From Sabulicella glaciei (GTDB taxonomy: Bacteria; Pseudomonadota; Alphaproteobacteria; Acetobacterales; Acetobacteraceae), in NCBI RefSeq assembly GCF_026183895.1, contig NZ_JAPFQI010000002.1:124001-188000 (forward strand): a DNA stretch of 64,000 nucleotides, read 5' to 3'. This document shows, in pieces, positions 17,729-29,352 of the stretch. A program made the position numbers and the translations under genes. Within the stretch, counting starts at the first letter, position 1. Each line of letters opens with the position of its first letter. Below the pieces are notes generated by a model, which was not told where the DNA came from, searched no databases, and saw only the letters and a program-made list of their open reading frames with translations.

Positions 17729-18876
17729 TGGGGGAGGCCATGTTCGAGCTGCCGGAGGCGACGCGCGAGCTGCAATCCGTCGCGCAGGACTTCGCCCGCG
17801 AGCGCCTGGCTCCCCACGCCCTGGAATGGGACCGGGAGCGGCACTTCCCCGTGGAGGTGCTGCGCGAGGCGGCGGGGCTCGGCATGGCGGGGCTCTACGT
17901 GCGGGAGGAAAGCGGCGGCGCCGGGCTGACGCGCCTCGACGCCGCCGTCGTGTTCGAGGCATTGGCCACAGGCTGCCCGACGATCTCGGCCTTCCTGTCC
18001 ATCCACAACATGGTCGCCTGGATGATCGACCGCTGGGGCAACGAGGCGCAGCGCGAAGCCCAGCTTCCTTCCCTGCTTTCCATGGAGCGCATCGCCTCCT
18101 ACTGCCTCACCGAGCCGGGAGCGGGCAGCGACGCCGCCGCGCTGTCCACCCGCGGCCGGCGCGACAACGAGGGCTGGGTGCTGGACGGCGCCAAGCAGTT
18201 CATCTCCGGCGCCGGGAGCAGCGACCTCTACCTCACCATGGTCCGCACGGGCGGGCCGGGGGCAGATGGCGTCTCGGCGCTGCTGGTGGAAAAGGACACG
18301 CCCGGCCTTTCCTTCGGCGCCAATGAACGCAAGATGGGCTGGAACGCCCAGCCCACGCGGCAGGTGATCCTCGAGGGCGCGCGCGTGCCCGCCGACGCGT
18401 TGCTGGGCGAGGAAGGGCAGGGCTTCCGCTACGCGATGGCCGGGCTGGATGGGGGGCGGCTGAACATCGCCGCCTGTTCCCTGGGCGGCGCGCAGGCGGC
18501 GCTCGACATCGCCCTGGCCTATGTGAAGGAGCGCCGCGCCTTCGGCCGCCCGGTCGCCGACTTCCAGGCGACGCAGTTCCGCCTCGCCGACATGGCGACG
18601 GAGCTGGAGGCGGCGCGCGCCATGCTGTGGCGCGCCTGTGCCAAGCTGGATGCGCGGTCACCCGACGCCACGCGCTTCTGCGCCATGGCCAAGCGCTTCG
18701 TCACCGACACCGGCCACCGCGTGGCGGACGAGGCGCTGCAGCTGCTGGGCGGCTATGGCTACCTGGCCGACTACGGCATCGAGAAGATCGTCCGCGACCT
18801 CCGCGTGCATCGCATCCTGGAAGGCACCAACGAGATCATGCGCGTCATCGTCGCGCGGCAGATGCTGAAGGCCTGA
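17728..18876 (+). CDS. Acyl-CoA dehydrogenase, isobutyryl-CoA dehydrogenase-like
   Basis: 382 residues of the FAD-dependent acyl-CoA dehydrogenase fold. The signatures CLTEPGAGSDAAAL (about 115-128) and the C-terminal LLGGYGYLADYGIEKIVRD / RILEGTNEIMRVIV are intact; the catalytic glutamate is in EGTNEIM. The spacing of the second signature and the R-x-H-R-I-L-E-G-T-N-E wording resemble human ACAD8, isobutyryl-CoA dehydrogenase of valine breakdown. With the upstream 2-oxoacid:ferredoxin oxidoreductase this would give two successive steps of amino-acid carbon use. Alternative starts GTG 17725 and ATG 17740 exist. Confidence 0.9.
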   Translation: MGEAMFELPEATRELQSVAQDFARERLAPHALEWDRERHFPVEVLREAAGLGMAGLYVREESGGAGLTRLDAAVVFEALATGCPTISAFLSIHNMVAWMIDRWGNEAQREAQLPSLLSMERIASYCLTEPGAGSDAAALSTRGRRDNEGWVLDGAKQFISGAGSSDLYLTMVRTGGPGADGVSALLVEKDTPGLSFGANERKMGWNAQPTRQVILEGARVPADALLGEEGQGFRYAMAGLDGGRLNIAACSLGGAQAALDIALAYVKERRAFGRPVADFQATQFRLADMATELEAARAMLWRACAKLDARSPDATRFCAMAKRFVTDTGHRVADEALQLLGGYGYLADYGIEKIVRDLRVHRILEGTNEIMRVIVARQMLKA

Positions 18877-18921
18877 GCTTGACGGTTTGTTAAGCTTTGG
18901 CGGGAAGGGCAGGATGGATCC

Positions 18922-19269
18922 ATGCGTGGCCTTGCCCTTCTTCTCGTTCTTTCCGCCGCCGGGCCGGCCCTGGCGCAGCAGCGCGTGGTGGTTCCCGCCG
19001 ACTCGGCGCTGGCGGTGCCGGCGCGCGGCGCCGAAGCCGCACCTGTGGTCGCCGCGACCCGCCCGCGCCTGACCCGAAGCGGCCGGCAGGGCGGACCTGC
19101 CACTTCGCGCGCCGGAGGTGGCGACGCGACGCTGCAAAGCCTCGCCGTCGCGGCGCTGGTGGGGCTTCCGCTGGCCGCAGCGGCTGGAGCGCTGATCGCG
19201 GGCGCGGCCTCCGGCACCTCGGTGCCGGGGACAGGCAGCGGCACCACCGCCCCCGCCTGCACGCGCTAG
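18922..19269 (+). CDS. Small exported protein of unknown function
   Basis: 115 residues. Signal peptide of 18 residues ending A-L-A-Q, a linker rich in Ala, Arg and Gly, then a hydrophobic alanine/glycine-rich segment (about residues 73-98) that may anchor it in a membrane, and a short Gly/Ser/Thr tail ending PACTR. No family recognised. It stands alone; its stop overlaps that of the convergent methyltransferase gene by a few bases. Confidence 0.6.
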   Translation: MRGLALLLVLSAAGPALAQQRVVVPADSALAVPARGAEAAPVVAATRPRLTRSGRQGGPATSRAGGGDATLQSLAVAALVGLPLAAAAGALIAGAASGTSVPGTGSGTTAPACTR

Positions 19270-20120
19270 GCGTCCTGCTCATCCATCAAGCCGATGACGT
19301 CGTGCTGCCGCTCCGGCACCTGCTGGAAGAAGGGCAGGGCGCGGTCCACCGGCGTTGCTGCCGCATCGGCCAGGAACCAGCGGCAGGGGCGGATCGCCTC
19401 CGCCGCCGCGAAGAGCGCCTCGGCGGAACCGCCGCCGCGCCGAAGCACCTCCGGGTGGATCTCCATGAACAGCACGGCCCGGCGGGGCCGTCGCAATGTC
19501 CGCTCCGCCCCGCGCAGCGTCGCCGCCTCCTCGCCCTCCACATCCAGCTTGAGCAGGAGGTCGGGCGCGACGGGCGAGAAGATCGCATCCACCCGCTCCA
19601 CCGTGACGCGCAGCCCGGCCCCCTCCGTCCGCAGATGCGCCGCGTGATCGGAGCGTCGCCCCGCCTCGGCCGCCAGCACCGCCTCGCCCGGCTTGTCGGA
19701 GACGGCGAGGTTCAGGGCGCGCGTGGGCAGGGGCAGCGCCTCCAGGTTCCGCCGCAGGAAGCCGAAGGAGGCTGGGTTGGGTTCCACCGCCGTGATCGAG
19801 CGCAGCTCCGGGCAGGCGGCATGGATCAGCCGGCTCACCATGCCAACATCGGCACCCAGGTCGAGAAGATCGAAGGAGCCGAGCCGCGCCTGGGCGAAGC
19901 GGCCCAGCGCGTCCACATCCGGGTCGTAAAGGCGGGCATCGCGCAGCCGCCAGAAATTCCATTCCTCGGCCGGGGCGTGCAGCGCGATCCCGCCCAGCTC
20001 GAAGCGCAGTTCCGACCGGAGCAGCCCGGCGTCGCGCAGGATCCGGAACAGCCGGTGCTTCCCTGGATAATTGTGACGGGACAGGATCTGGAGAAGGGAA
20101 GGCGGCAGGCGGGGACTCAT
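19266..20120 (-). CDS. FkbM-family methyltransferase
   Basis: 284 residues. SAM-binding motif I is LLDLGADVGMVSRLI at about 86-100 with the acidic end of strand 2 in AVEPNPASF; further on DLLLKLDVEGEEAATLRGAE is the typical D-V-E-G-x-E signature of FkbM-type methyltransferases (O-methylation of sugars, lipids or other metabolites). The ATG at 20120 has GGAG 6 bases upstream and is favoured over an ATG 54 bases earlier. No glycan cluster adjoins it, so substrate is unknown. Confidence 0.85.
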   Translation of the reverse strand: MSPRLPPSLLQILSRHNYPGKHRLFRILRDAGLLRSELRFELGGIALHAPAEEWNFWRLRDARLYDPDVDALGRFAQARLGSFDLLDLGADVGMVSRLIHAACPELRSITAVEPNPASFGFLRRNLEALPLPTRALNLAVSDKPGEAVLAAEAGRRSDHAAHLRTEGAGLRVTVERVDAIFSPVAPDLLLKLDVEGEEAATLRGAERTLRRPRRAVLFMEIHPEVLRRGGGSAEALFAAAEAIRPCRWFLADAAATPVDRALPFFQQVPERQHDVIGLMDEQDA

Positions 20121-20172
20121 CGCGGACTCCGATTCACGCGAGTTTAAGCTCAGCTTGCCGAGGATGGATGCC

Positions 20173-20455
20173 ATGGCGTCCACCCTGATCGAATTCCCTG
20201 CTCCCGGCACCCCTCGACTGGCGCAATGGCGGCGACCGGTCGCAGGGCGCCGCACCCAGGCCGCCCCGCGCGGCCTGCCGCCGGAGGTGCTGATGTTCCT
20301 GGCCTTCGACGCGGCTCCTCGCGGAACTCCTGCGGCTGCTGGCGCGCGACGCCCGTGCCTTGCTCCGTTCCCGCCCTGACCTGCCGCCGACTCTGCGCAA
20401 GGCGCTGGCCAATCGGCCCGCAACGGCCAACCCTCCCATTTCCTGGAACGGATAG
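20173..20455 (+). pseudogene. Possible frameshifted small protein gene upstream of pstS
   Basis: This is the only gene-free stretch over 300 bases (20121-20541). Two overlapping readings join: frame one from ATG 20173 gives 47 residues ending LPPEVLMFLAFDA, and the next frame from 20315 gives 46 residues (LLAELLRLLARDARALLRSR...) to the TAG at 20453. Each alone is incomplete: frame one runs on with poor sequence to 20379, and frame two has no start and a stop just before the junction. Joined at about 20314 they make a plausible 93-residue protein with a helical C-terminal half and normal codon bias. One extra base (or a loss of two) near 20314 would explain it. A sequencing error is possible. 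No family recognised. Confidence 0.35.
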
Positions 20456-20458
20456 TTC

Positions 20459-20480
20459 CGTCACGGAAGCTTCACGAAAG
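20459..20480 (+). promoter_or_regulatory. Pho-box-like direct repeat upstream of pstS
   Basis: Two adjacent 11-base units, CGTCACGGAAG and CTTCACGAAAG, match at 9 of 11 positions. An 11-base period with TCAC/TCAT cores is the known shape of the PhoB binding site. It ends 61 bases before the pstS start, a normal position for an activator site. PhoB is encoded at the end of the same operon. Confidence 0.6.
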
Positions 20481-20541
20481 CGAAACACGGGCGACCCCAC
20501 CAGCCGTTAGGCAGCCAGCCGTCGAGTACTGGAGACCTAAC

Positions 20542-21600
20542 GTGAACCGTCGTGCCCTTCTTGGCGCCGCTGCTGCGCTTCCCTTCCTTCCCCGTCCTGC
20601 CTTCGCGCAACAGGCGACCATCACCGGCGCCGGTGCCAGCTTCCCGCGTCCGCTCTACGACCGGTGGGGCTCGGCCGCGCGCGAAGGCGTCGGCGTCGCG
20701 CTGAACTACCAGAGCATCGGCTCGGGCGGCGGCATCAACCAGATCACCGCCCGCACCGTGGATTTCGGCGCCTCCGACGCCCCGCTCGCCGCCGACCAGC
20801 TTCGCGAGCGCAATCTGATGCAGTTCCCGACGGTCATGGGCTCGGTGGTGCTCTCGGTGAACCTGCCCGGCGTCGCCGACAACGCGCTGCGCCTGACGCC
20901 CGAAACCATCGTGGAAATCTTCCTCGGCCGCATCACGCGCTGGAACGACCCCAAGCTGGTCGAGCTGAACCGCGACATCCGCCTGCCCAACCTGCCCGTC
21001 TCGGTCGGCTACCGCGCCGATGGCTCGGGCACGACCTGGGTCTGGACCACCTACCTGTCCCGCATCTCCGAGGAGTGGCGCAACGGTCCGGGCGCCGGAA
21101 CCTCCGTGCGCTGGCCGGTGGGCAACGGCGCCCGCGGCAATGAGGGCGTGTCCAACATCATCCGCAACACCCCGGGCGCCATCGGCTATGTCGAGAACGC
21201 CTATGCCGTGGTGAACCGCATGGTGACGACGCAGATCCGCAACAAGGCCGGCAACTTCATCCGCCCCGAGCCGGCGGCCTTCAACGCCACCGCCGCCGCG
21301 GCCGACTGGTCGGTGCCCAACTTCGCCGCCGACACGATCGACCTGTCCGGTGCCGATGTATGGCCGGTCACCTCGCCCACCTACATCCTGCTGCCGACCA
21401 ACCCGGTCGCGGAGCGCGTCGATGGCAGCCGCAACACGATGCGCTTCTTCGACTGGGCCTTCCGCAACGGCAGCCAGGCCGCGCGCCAGCTGGAGTACAT
21501 CCCGCTGCCGGAAGGCGCGCACAACGCGATCCGCGCCGCCTGGGCGCAGAACGTGAAGGACCCGTCCGGCGCCGCGATCTGGACGCAGGCGGCGGGCTGA
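20542..21600 (+). CDS. pstS: Phosphate ABC transporter substrate-binding protein
   Basis: 352 residues with a cleaved leader (MNRRALLGAAAALPFLPRPAFAQ). PstS binds phosphate in the periplasm and hands it to PstCA. Family marks are TITGAGASFPRPLYDRW, the SGGGINQI segment, DFGASDAPL and the binding-loop ADGSGTTWVWT near 158-168. Start is GTG at 20542 with GGAG 7 bases before. First gene of pstSCAB-phoU-phoB, downstream of a Pho-box-like repeat; expression should rise when phosphate is scarce. Confidence 0.96.
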   Translation: MNRRALLGAAAALPFLPRPAFAQQATITGAGASFPRPLYDRWGSAAREGVGVALNYQSIGSGGGINQITARTVDFGASDAPLAADQLRERNLMQFPTVMGSVVLSVNLPGVADNALRLTPETIVEIFLGRITRWNDPKLVELNRDIRLPNLPVSVGYRADGSGTTWVWTTYLSRISEEWRNGPGAGTSVRWPVGNGARGNEGVSNIIRNTPGAIGYVENAYAVVNRMVTTQIRNKAGNFIRPEPAAFNATAAAADWSVPNFAADTIDLSGADVWPVTSPTYILLPTNPVAERVDGSRNTMRFFDWAFRNGSQAARQLEYIPLPEGAHNAIRAAWAQNVKDPSGAAIWTQAAG

Positions 21601-21612
21601 GCCATCTCCCCC

Positions 21613-21638
21613 GGGAGGGCGCCGCCCGGTGCCCTCCC
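21613..21638 (+). other. Hairpin between pstS and pstC
   Basis: GGGAGGGC (21613-21620) and GCCCTCCC (21631-21638) form a perfect 8-base stem with a 10-base loop, followed by CCCTTACTT. In many pst operons such an element lets pstS mRNA outlast the rest. Partial termination or mRNA protection are both possible. Confidence 0.4.
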
Positions 21639-21662
21639 CCCTTACTTCCCTGGCGAGGCACC

Positions 21663-22634
21663 GTGTCCACCAGCCTTTCATCCGCACCTGTCATGGGCGA
21701 ACGCCGCCGAATCGGAGAGACCGGCGACCTCGTCTTCGCCGGGCTGTGCCGGGGGGCGGGGGGCTTCGTCCTCCTCCTGCTCGGCGCCATCATCGTCACG
21801 CTGTTCATCGGCGGGCTGCCGGCCTTCCGCGCCTTCGGCGTCGAGTTCGTCTGGGGGCTCAACTGGGACCCGGTGGAAGGGCGCGAGGAGTTCGGCGCGG
21901 GCGTCGCCATCTTCGGTACGCTGGTATCCTCGATCCTCGCGATCATTTTCGCGGTCCCGGTCGCCTTCGGCATCGCCGTCTTCCTGACCGAGCTGGCGCC
22001 GCCCTGGCTGCGCCGCCCCGTCGGCACGGCGATCGAGCTCCTGGCCGCCATCCCCTCGATCATCTACGGCATGTGGGGCCTGTTCGTGATCGTGCCCTTC
22101 ATCCAGTACAACATCCAGCTCGCCTTCGGGGAGCAACTGGCGGCGCTGCCGCTGGTCGGCTTCCTGTTCCAGAGCAACAACTTCGCCGGCACCTCGCTCT
22201 TCGCGGCCTCGCTGGTGCTGGGCATCATGATCCTGCCCTTCATCGCCGCGACGATGCGCGACGTGTTCTCGCAGGTGCCGCCGGTCTACAAGGAAAGTGC
22301 CTACGGCCTCGGCGCGACGCGGTGGGAGGTGATGCGGGGCGTCGTCATCCCCTACACCCGCATCTCCGTGGCGGGCGGCATCATGCTCGGCCTCGGCCGC
22401 GCCCTGGGCGAGACCATGGCCGTCACCTTCGTGATCGGCAACGCGAACCGCATCGCCACCTCGCTCTTCGACCCCACCAACACCATCGCCTCCGTCATCG
22501 CGATGGAGTTCCCCGAGAGCCTGAGCGGCAGCCTGCAGCAATCCGCGCTGCTCGCCATCGGCTTCCTTCTATTCGTCATCTCCTTCCTGGTGCTGGCCAC
22601 GTCGCGCTGGCTCCTGCGCCCCAGGCTGAAGTGA
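21663..22634 (+). CDS. pstC: Phosphate ABC transporter permease PstC
   Basis: 323 residues with about six membrane segments. The EAA-loop of binding-protein-dependent permeases appears as KESAYGLGATRWEVMRGVVIPY (about residues 209-230), and the PstC-type loop with QSNNFAGTS precedes it. Start is GTG at 21663, just after the short GAGG; an ATG 30 bases later is the alternative. It pairs with PstA to form the channel for phosphate. The 62-base gap after pstS holds a hairpin. Confidence 0.95.
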   Translation: MSTSLSSAPVMGERRRIGETGDLVFAGLCRGAGGFVLLLLGAIIVTLFIGGLPAFRAFGVEFVWGLNWDPVEGREEFGAGVAIFGTLVSSILAIIFAVPVAFGIAVFLTELAPPWLRRPVGTAIELLAAIPSIIYGMWGLFVIVPFIQYNIQLAFGEQLAALPLVGFLFQSNNFAGTSLFAASLVLGIMILPFIAATMRDVFSQVPPVYKESAYGLGATRWEVMRGVVIPYTRISVAGGIMLGLGRALGETMAVTFVIGNANRIATSLFDPTNTIASVIAMEFPESLSGSLQQSALLAIGFLLFVISFLVLATSRWLLRPRLK

Positions 22635-22641
22635 GGCCCCG

Positions 22642-23544
22642 ATGAGCGCGACCACCCAAGCCCCCGCCTTCACGTCGGATCCCGAAACGCGGCGCCGCCT
22701 GGGCCGGCGCCGTGCCCTGATCGACGCGGGCGTCCGCTGGTTCTGCCTCGGCGCCACGGTCGTCGGGCTGCTTTTTCTCGCCTCCATCATGGCAACGCTG
22801 CTCTGGCGCGGCCTCGCGGCGCTGGACTTCATCGTGCTGACGCAGGAATTCCAGCCGACGCGCTACGGCGACGACACCCTGCCCAAGGGCGGGCTGGTGC
22901 ACGCCATCGTCGGCTCGATCCTGCAGAGCGGCATCGCCATCCTCATCGGCACGCCGGTCGGGCTGCTGGTCGGCACCTATCTCGCGGAATATGCCCGAGG
23001 GTCGGGCTTCGGCCACACGGTGCGCTTCGTGTCCGACATCCTGCTTTCCGCTCCCTCCATCCTGGTCGGGCTGTTCATCTACCAGACGGTGGTGCTGCCC
23101 ACAGGCGGCTTCTCCGGCATCGCAGGCGCGCTGGCGCTGGCCATCATCGTGATCCCGGTGGTGGTGCGAACGACGGAGGACATGCTCCAGCTTCTTCCGA
23201 ACACGCTGCGTGAGGCGGTGGTGGCGCTGGGCGCGCCGCGCTGGAAGATGATCACCCTGGTCGCGTGGCGCGCGGCGCTGCCGGGCATTGTGACGGGCGT
23301 GCTGCTCGCCTTCGCCCGCATCGTCGGCGAGACGGCGCCGCTGCTGCTCACCTCCTTCGGCAACAACGTGCTCAGCACGGATCTGTCCCGTGCCATGGCG
23401 TCGCTGCCCGTCGCCATCTACCAGCAGGCCAATAGCGGCTTCCCCGACCTGATCGAGATCGCCTGGTCGGGCGCATTGATCGTGACCTTTGGCGTTCTGG
23501 CCATCAACATCATGGCGCGCGTGGCGCTGCGGCCCCGCAAGTAG
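22642..23544 (+). CDS. pstA: Phosphate ABC transporter permease PstA
   Basis: 300 residues, six membrane segments, EAA-loop [18 protein letters not shown] at about 193-210. A leading 30-residue cytoplasmic stretch precedes the first membrane segment. It follows pstC after 7 bases and completes the phosphate channel. The R-I-V-G-E-T-A-P segment near 232 is characteristic of PstA. Confidence 0.96.
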   Translation: MSATTQAPAFTSDPETRRRLGRRRALIDAGVRWFCLGATVVGLLFLASIMATLLWRGLAALDFIVLTQEFQPTRYGDDTLPKGGLVHAIVGSILQSGIAILIGTPVGLLVGTYLAEYARGSGFGHTVRFVSDILLSAPSILVGLFIYQTVVLPTGGFSGIAGALALAIIVIPVVVRTTEDMLQLLPNTLREAVVALGAPRWKMITLVAWRAALPGIVTGVLLAFARIVGETAPLLLTSFGNNVLSTDLSRAMASLPVAIYQQANSGFPDLIEIAWSGALIVTFGVLAINIMARVALRPRK

Positions 23545-23555
23545 GAAGGTTTCCC

Positions 23556-24380
<825 letters not shown>

Positions 24381-24390
24381 GGACGCCCCC

Positions 24391-25113
24391 ATGCCCCAGG
24401 AAGCCTCTCCCCACATCGTCCGCTCCTACGAGGGCGAGCTGCGGCGCCTGCGCGAGATGATCGCCCGCATGGGCGGCCTCGCCGAGCGCCAGGTGGCCGA
24501 CAGCGCCCAGGCGCTGATCCGCCGCGACACGGACCTCGCCGCCGAGGTGGTGCGCCGCGACGCGGAGCTGGACCAGATGGAGCGGGAGGTGGAGCAGTTC
24601 TGCGTCCGCCTCCTCGCCCTGCGGCAGCCCATGGCTGCCGACCTCCGCCTCATCATCGCGGCGATGAAGATCTCTTCGGACCTGGAGCGGATCGGCGACT
24701 ACGCGCGCAACGGGGCCAAGCGCGCCATCGTGGTGGCGCAGCAATCCCTGATCAGCAGCCTCAACGGCTTCGAGCGCATGTCGGAGCTGGTGCAGGAGAA
24801 CCTGCGCAGCGCCATCGACGCGCTGGTGGAGGAGGATGCGGAGAAGGCCGACGAGGTGTGGCGCAGCGACGAGCCCATCGACGGCATCTACAACGGCATC
24901 TTCCGCGAGCTGCTGACCTTCATGATGGAGGACCCGCGCAACATCACCGCGGCGACGCACCTCCTCTTCATCGCGAAGAACATGGAGCGCATCGGCGACC
25001 ACGCCACCAACATCGCCGAGCGCGTGCACTTCGTCGTGCGCGGCGAACAGGTGACGGCGGATCGCCCCAAGGGCGACGACTCGGCCAGCGCCGTGGCCGG
25101 CGCGCCCCGCTGA
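24391..25113 (+). CDS. phoU: Phosphate-signalling regulator PhoU
   Basis: 240 residues made of two three-helix repeats. The first contains ISSDLERIGDYARN (about 92-105), the second IAKNMERIGDHATNIAE (about 192-208), the paired E/D-x-x-x-D metal-binding motifs of PhoU. PhoU links PstSCAB activity to the PhoR/PhoB signalling pathway and dampens uptake. Located 10 bases after pstB. Confidence 0.97.
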   Translation: MPQEASPHIVRSYEGELRRLREMIARMGGLAERQVADSAQALIRRDTDLAAEVVRRDAELDQMEREVEQFCVRLLALRQPMAADLRLIIAAMKISSDLERIGDYARNGAKRAIVVAQQSLISSLNGFERMSELVQENLRSAIDALVEEDAEKADEVWRSDEPIDGIYNGIFRELLTFMMEDPRNITAATHLLFIAKNMERIGDHATNIAERVHFVVRGEQVTADRPKGDDSASAVAGAPR

Positions 25114-25130
25114 AGACAGGGAGTCAGGAC

Positions 25131-25841
<711 letters not shown>

Positions 25842-25928
25842 CCGGGGCCGCGCACGCCCGTTGACGCGCGCCTCGCGAGGCCGGACACTCCGCCCCAAAG
25901 CCCGCCCTGGCAGGCCGGCGGCCCTCGG

Positions 25929-25948
25929 CCGACCGACCGGTCGGTCGG
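25929..25948 (+). promoter_or_regulatory. 20-bp perfect palindrome, likely TetR-family operator
   Basis: CCGACCGACCGGTCGGTCGG is a perfect dyad, made of the GACC repeat facing its complement. It ends 24 bases before the start codon of the first gene of a pimFCD-like cluster. Perfect ACCGACCGGTCGGT-type dyads are common sites for TetR-family repressors of acyl-CoA and other catabolic genes. No tetR gene lies next to it. Confidence 0.55.
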
Positions 25949-25972
25949 GCGTCGGCACCGGAGGGACCGCCC

Positions 25973-28054
<2,082 letters not shown>

Positions 28055-28109
28055 CCGCGATCGCCGGGCGGAACGCCCGGCGTCCATCGCCGGTCGCAAG
28101 GAGACGAAC

Positions 28110-29312
28110 ATGGAACTGAAGTTCACCGACGCCGAGAAGGCCTTCCGCCAGGAGGTTCGCGACTTCCTGGCCGCCGAGCTGCCCGAGTCCACGCGGCAGC
28201 ACATGATCGCCGGCAAGTCCCCCACCAAGGACATGGTGGTGGAATGGCAGCGCAAGCTGAACGCGCGTGGCTGGGCCGCCCCGGAATGGCCGAAGGACCA
28301 TGGCGGTCCGGGCTGGACCCCGGCGCAGAAATACATCTTCCGCGAGGAGCTGCAGATGTGGCCGGCGCCCTCGCCGCTCGGCTTCAACATCAACATGTGC
28401 GGCCCCGTGATCATCGAGTTCGGCACGGAGGAGCAGAAGAAGCGCTTCCTGCCGCGCATGCTCAACCTGGACGACTGGTGGTGCCAGGGCTTCAGCGAGC
28501 CAGGCGCCGGCTCCGACCTCGCCGGTCTCAAGACCAAGGCGGTGCGCGAGGGCGACGGCTGGGTCATCAACGGCCAGAAGACCTGGACCACGTTGGCGCA
28601 GCACGCCGACTGGATCTTCGTCCTCGCCCGCACCAACCCGGAGGCGAAGAAGCAGGAGGGCATCTCCTTCTTCCTCGTGGACATGAAGACCCCCGGCATC
28701 TCGGTGCGCCCGATCATCACCATCGAGGGCGGGCACGAGGTGAACGAGGTCTGGTTCGACGACGTGAAGGTCCCGGCCGAGAACCTGGTCGGCGAGGAGA
28801 ACAAGGGCTGGGACTGCGCCAAGTTCCTGCTGGGCAATGAGCGCTTCGGCCAAGCCCGCGTGGGCGCGAGCCGCGAGCGCATCCGCCGCCTCAAGACCAT
28901 CGCCAAGGAAACCCTCGACAATGGCCGCCCGCTGATCGAGGACCCGGAGTTCCGCCGCCAGGTGACCGAGATGGAGGTGGAGCTGAAGGCGCTGGAGATG
29001 ACCGTGATGCGCGTCATCGCCAACGAAACGAAGCGCGCCGGCACCGGCAAGCCCGACCCCACGACCTCCGTGCTGAAGATCAAGGGCACCGAGATCCAGC
29101 AGGGCGTGTCGGAGCTGCTGATGAAGGCGGCCGGCCCCTATGCCTGGGTGGATGGCGACCCGGAGATGGAAGGCAGCAACGAGTGGGAGGTGGCGCCGGA
29201 CTGGGCCTTCGGCCTGGCGGGCATCTACTTCAACTGGCGCAAGCAGAGCATCTATGGCGGGTCCAACGAGATCCAGCGCAACATCATGGCCAAGGCCTTC
29301 CTCGGCCTTTGA
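28110..29312 (+). CDS. Acyl-CoA dehydrogenase, PimC-like (large subunit)
   Basis: 400 residues of the acyl-CoA dehydrogenase family. The FAD/substrate signature reads CQGFSEPGAGSDLAGLKTK (about 125-143) and the C-terminus has SIYGGSNEIQRNIMAK. A long insert (TWTTLAQHADWIF and EGGHEVNEVWFDDV) and the length match the large subunit of pimeloyl-CoA dehydrogenase. Good ribosome site AAGGAG before ATG 28110. Lies between PimF-like and PimD-like genes, all same strand with short gaps. Confidence 0.88.
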   Translation: MELKFTDAEKAFRQEVRDFLAAELPESTRQHMIAGKSPTKDMVVEWQRKLNARGWAAPEWPKDHGGPGWTPAQKYIFREELQMWPAPSPLGFNINMCGPVIIEFGTEEQKKRFLPRMLNLDDWWCQGFSEPGAGSDLAGLKTKAVREGDGWVINGQKTWTTLAQHADWIFVLARTNPEAKKQEGISFFLVDMKTPGISVRPIITIEGGHEVNEVWFDDVKVPAENLVGEENKGWDCAKFLLGNERFGQARVGASRERIRRLKTIAKETLDNGRPLIEDPEFRRQVTEMEVELKALEMTVMRVIANETKRAGTGKPDPTTSVLKIKGTEIQQGVSELLMKAAGPYAWVDGDPEMEGSNEWEVAPDWAFGLAGIYFNWRKQSIYGGSNEIQRNIMAKAFLGL

Positions 29313-29352
29313 AGCGGGCGCGCGAGCGCGCCCTGGGAGACTCTGACACGAC

